DNA of 64,000 nt from assembly GCA_028292505.1 (NCBI GenBank), contig JAQGMF010000001.1:210363-274362 (forward strand), in the 5' to 3' direction. Both the position numbers and the translations under genes were made by a program. Position 1 is the stretch's first letter. Every line of letters starts with the position of its first letter. The stretch is from Rhodocyclales bacterium. GTDB lineage: Bacteria > Pseudomonadota > Gammaproteobacteria > Burkholderiales > Rhodocyclaceae. The notes beneath the pieces are model-generated. The model was not told the origin of the DNA. It saw nothing but the letters and a program-made list of their open reading frames with translations, and searched no databases. This document shows, piece by piece, positions 61,503 to 64,000 of this stretch.

Positions 61503-63899
61503 ATGAGTAATTTTATTATCCGCAAGGTTGCCGTACTCGGCGCTGGTGTAATGGGCGCGCAAATTGCCGCGCATTGCGCCAACGCCGAAGTGCCAGTGCT
61601 GTTGTTCGATCTGGCGGCAGGGGAGGGCGATGCCAACGGCATCGCTCGCCGTGCTATCGATGGTCTGAAAAAGCTTGAACCCTCGCCGCTGGCGACGGCC
61701 GACCGCGTGCAATACATCGAGGCGGCCAACTACGATCAGCATATCGGCAAGCTTGCAGACTGTGATCTGATCATCGAGGCAATCGCCGAGAAGCTGGAGT
61801 GGAAGCTCGATCTGTATCACAAGGTTGCGCCCTACATCCGCGTCGATGCGATCTTCGCCACCAATACCTCGGGGCTGTCGATCAACAAGCTCGCCGAAGG
61901 CTGCCCGCCGAGTTTGCGGCCACGCTTCTGCGGTGTGCACTTCTTCAACCCGCCACGCTACATGTCGCTGGTGGAGCTGATTCCGTGTCATGGCACGGAC
62001 GCGGCGCTGCTCGATCAGCTCGAGACTTTTCTCACCACTACGCTGGGCAAGAGCGTCGTGCGCGCACTCGACACGCCGAATTTCGTTGCCAATCGTGTTG
62101 GTGTGTTCTCGATGCTCGCCGTCATGCATCACACCCAGCGCCTCGGTCTTGGTTTCGACGAAGCGGATGCGCTGACCGGCCCGCTGATCGGTCGACCGAA
62201 GAGTGCAACCTATCGCACGGCCGACGTTGTCGGTCTCGATACGCTTGCACATGTCATAAAGACCATGCGGGATCACTTGCCAGACGATCCGTGGGCCAAG
62301 TACTACGCGATGCCGGATTGGCTCGCTGCGTTGATTGCAAAAGGTGCACTCGGCCAGAAAACGAAAGCAGGCATTTATCGCAAAGAGGGCAAGCAGATCA
62401 AGGTGCTTGATCTCGCGCTGCGCGATTACCGCGACAGTGGTGCGGAAGTGGACGACGAAATCACGGCAATTCTCAAACAGCGCAATCCTGCTGACCGCTT
62501 CGCGCAATTGCGCGCAAGTGCGCATCCGCAGGCGCAATTTTTATGGAGCATTTTCCGCGACGTGTTTCATTACGTCGCCGTGCATCTCAATCACATCGCG
62601 CACAACGCACGCGATGTCGACTTCGCCATGCGCTGGGGTTTCGGCTGGTCGCAGGGACCCTTCGAGACCTGGCAGGCAGCAGGCTGGAAAGCCATAGCGG
62701 AAGCGGTGCGCGACGATGTACATGCCGGTCGGGCGATGAGTGAGGCACCGATGCCGGTGTGGGTCTTCAACGTCGACGGCGTGCATGCGCCGCAAGGCTC
62801 TTACGATTCACGTAGTGGCGTGCTGCAGGGCCGCTCAAAGCTGCCCGTGTATGAACGCCAGCTATTCCCGGAGCGCGTGTTCGGCGAACTGGCAAACCCA
62901 TTGCAGGAGCTCGGCCGCACTGTCTGGGAAAACGATGAAGTGCGCATGTGGACGCTGGATGATGACAACGGCAAGCACGTGCCGGTACTGTCTTTCAAGA
63001 GCAAGATGTGTGCGGTCGGGCCCGTCGTACTCGACGGCATCATCGAAGCCGTGCATCGCGCCGAGAGCGATTACGCCGGCCTCGTCATCTGGCAGCCGAC
63101 GGCGCCGTTCTCGGTGGGGGCCAATCTCAAGCAGATTCGTCCGGTGCTCGAAGCCGGCGACTTCGCTGCTCTGGAGAAGATCGTCGCCCGCTTCCAGGAG
63201 ATGTCGCAGACCATCAAGTATTCGCAGGTGCCAGTCATCGCCGCCGTGCAGGGCATGGCGCTCGGCGGTGGCTGCGAGATCGTCATGCATTCGACGCGCG
63301 CGGTGTGCGCGCTGGAGAGTTACATCGGCCTGGTGGAAGTCGGCGTCGGCCTGATCCCAGCTGGCGGAGGCTGCAAGGAATTCGCCGTGCGCACGGCTGA
63401 AATGGCGGCGCGCACAGCGACCAATGACCCGATGCTGTGGCTGCAGAACATCTGGCAGAGCATCGCCATGGGCAATGTCGCCAAGAGCGCAAAGCACGCC
63501 AAGGAAATGGCGCTGCTGCGCGATCACGACATTGTCATTTTGAATCCGCATGAACTATTGCACGTGGCGCGCAAGACTGCACTGGGTATTGCCGCCGCAG
63601 GCTATCGCCCGCGTCTACCCCCGGCGGGTGTCGCCGTTGCCGGTCGTGGCGGCATTGCCACGCTGGAAATGATGCTGGTGAACATGCGCGAAGGCGGCAT
63701 GATTTCCGCACACGATTACCGTGTGTCGAAAGCCGTTGCAACAGCGCTGTGCGGCGGCGATGTGGAAGGCGGCACGCTGGTCAGCGAGAAGTGGCTGCTC
63801 GACATCGAGCGATCGCTGTTCGTCGATTTGCTGCGGACCGAAGAGACGCAGGCGCGGTTGATACATATGCTTGAGACGGGGAAGGCGTTGCGGAATTGA
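61503..63899 (+). CDS. 3-hydroxyacyl-CoA dehydrogenase/enoyl-CoA hydratase with reversed domain order (FadN-like)
   Basis: A 798-residue protein in which the dehydrogenase comes first (VLGAGVMGAQIAAH, about residues 10-23; His in GVHFFNPPRYM) and the crotonase domain last (GMALGGGCEIVMHSTRAV, about 580-600). This order is that of Bacillus FadN and differs from the FadB/J order encoded 2 kb upstream. ATG 61503 follows GAGG; ATG 61473 would add 10 residues. No thiolase partner follows in the window. Confidence 0.92.
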   Translation: MSNFIIRKVAVLGAGVMGAQIAAHCANAEVPVLLFDLAAGEGDANGIARRAIDGLKKLEPSPLATADRVQYIEAANYDQHIGKLADCDLIIEAIAEKLEWKLDLYHKVAPYIRVDAIFATNTSGLSINKLAEGCPPSLRPRFCGVHFFNPPRYMSLVELIPCHGTDAALLDQLETFLTTTLGKSVVRALDTPNFVANRVGVFSMLAVMHHTQRLGLGFDEADALTGPLIGRPKSATYRTADVVGLDTLAHVIKTMRDHLPDDPWAKYYAMPDWLAALIAKGALGQKTKAGIYRKEGKQIKVLDLALRDYRDSGAEVDDEITAILKQRNPADRFAQLRASAHPQAQFLWSIFRDVFHYVAVHLNHIAHNARDVDFAMRWGFGWSQGPFETWQAAGWKAIAEAVRDDVHAGRAMSEAPMPVWVFNVDGVHAPQGSYDSRSGVLQGRSKLPVYERQLFPERVFGELANPLQELGRTVWENDEVRMWTLDDDNGKHVPVLSFKSKMCAVGPVVLDGIIEAVHRAESDYAGLVIWQPTAPFSVGANLKQIRPVLEAGDFAALEKIVARFQEMSQTIKYSQVPVIAAVQGMALGGGCEIVMHSTRAVCALESYIGLVEVGVGLIPAGGGCKEFAVRTAEMAARTATNDPMLWLQNIWQSIAMGNVAKSAKHAKEMALLRDHDIVILNPHELLHVARKTALGIAAAGYRPRLPPAGVAVAGRGGIATLEMMLVNMREGGMISAHDYRVSKAVATALCGGDVEGGTLVSEKWLLDIERSLFVDLLRTEETQARLIHMLETGKALRN

Positions 63900-63900
63900 C

Positions 63901-63981
63901 CGTCATTCCCTCGAAAGCGGGAATACACTTATTGGCACCACAATCACGTAGAATTGGATTCCCGCTTTCGAGGGAATGACG
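63901..63981. repeat. Perfect 24-base inverted repeat after the fadN-like gene
   Basis: CGTCATTCCCTCGAAAGCGG(GAAT) at 63901-63924 is mirrored exactly at 63958-63981 and encloses 33 bases. It belongs to the CGTCATTCCCGC family and could form a strong hairpin ending transcription of the fad genes. Confidence 0.92.
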
Positions 63982-64000
63982 TATTTGAGTGATGCGCGAT

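Overview
The window is GC-rich chromosomal DNA that most resembles a betaproteobacterium. Four traits point there together: a PEP-CTERM/PrsT pair, a gltIJKL-type glutamate importer, a complete system I cytochrome c maturation operon, and a xanthomonadin/aryl-polyene locus. I cannot fix the genus. No rRNA, tRNA, CRISPR array, transposase or prophage gene was seen. Genes are tightly packed, with many 4-base ATGA/GTGA overlaps.

1-16.2 kb: an aryl-polyene (APE)/xanthomonadin-type pigment locus. Plus-strand genes encode the tail of a halogenase-like flavoprotein, an ACP, a ketosynthase, a chorismatase, a PlsC-like acyltransferase and a GT2 glycosyltransferase. A converging minus-strand operon encodes an ACP, a membrane protein, an AMP-ligase, two hotdog dehydratases, an LpxL-like acyltransferase, a LolA-like protein, an MMPL exporter, an alpha/beta-hydrolase lipoprotein, a ketosynthase with its short partner, and a ketoreductase. 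A PAP2 phosphatase lies just upstream on the same strand. The chorismatase has the Gly/Cys/Glu pattern I recall for Hyg5/XanB2 enzymes, so a 3-hydroxybenzoate-derived starter is predicted.

16.4-26.5 kb: housekeeping genes (a purine phosphoribosyltransferase, thrH-like, purU, lnt, pyrF), interrupted by a VapBC45-like toxin-antitoxin pair, an EmrB-type pump with its MarR regulator, a possible rhodanese remnant and an Ala/Thr/Pro-rich protein of unknown function.

26.7-31.7 kb: an iron-uptake operon (TonB-dependent receptor, PiuC, TonB, ExbB, ExbD) behind two Fur-box-like palindromes. 31.8-36.8 kb: a YpfJ-like metallopeptidase, a methyltransferase preceded by a 3x12-bp tandem repeat, and gltIJKL. 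37-41 kb: prsT and a PEP-CTERM protein with a sigma-54-like promoter. 41.4-50.5 kb: an Atm1-type ABC exporter and ccmABCDEFGHI.

50.7-64 kb: a large exported protein of unknown function is divergent from a PsrA-like TetR regulator, with a near-ideal PsrA operator between them. A fatty-acid degradation set follows: fadE, a thiolase, a FadB/J-like protein, a YciA-like thioesterase, fadL and a FadN-like protein. FadL would import fatty acids, FadE starts each oxidation round, the two multifunctional proteins and the thiolase complete it, and the regulator probably senses acyl-CoA. Several families of dispersed intergenic palindromes occur throughout.
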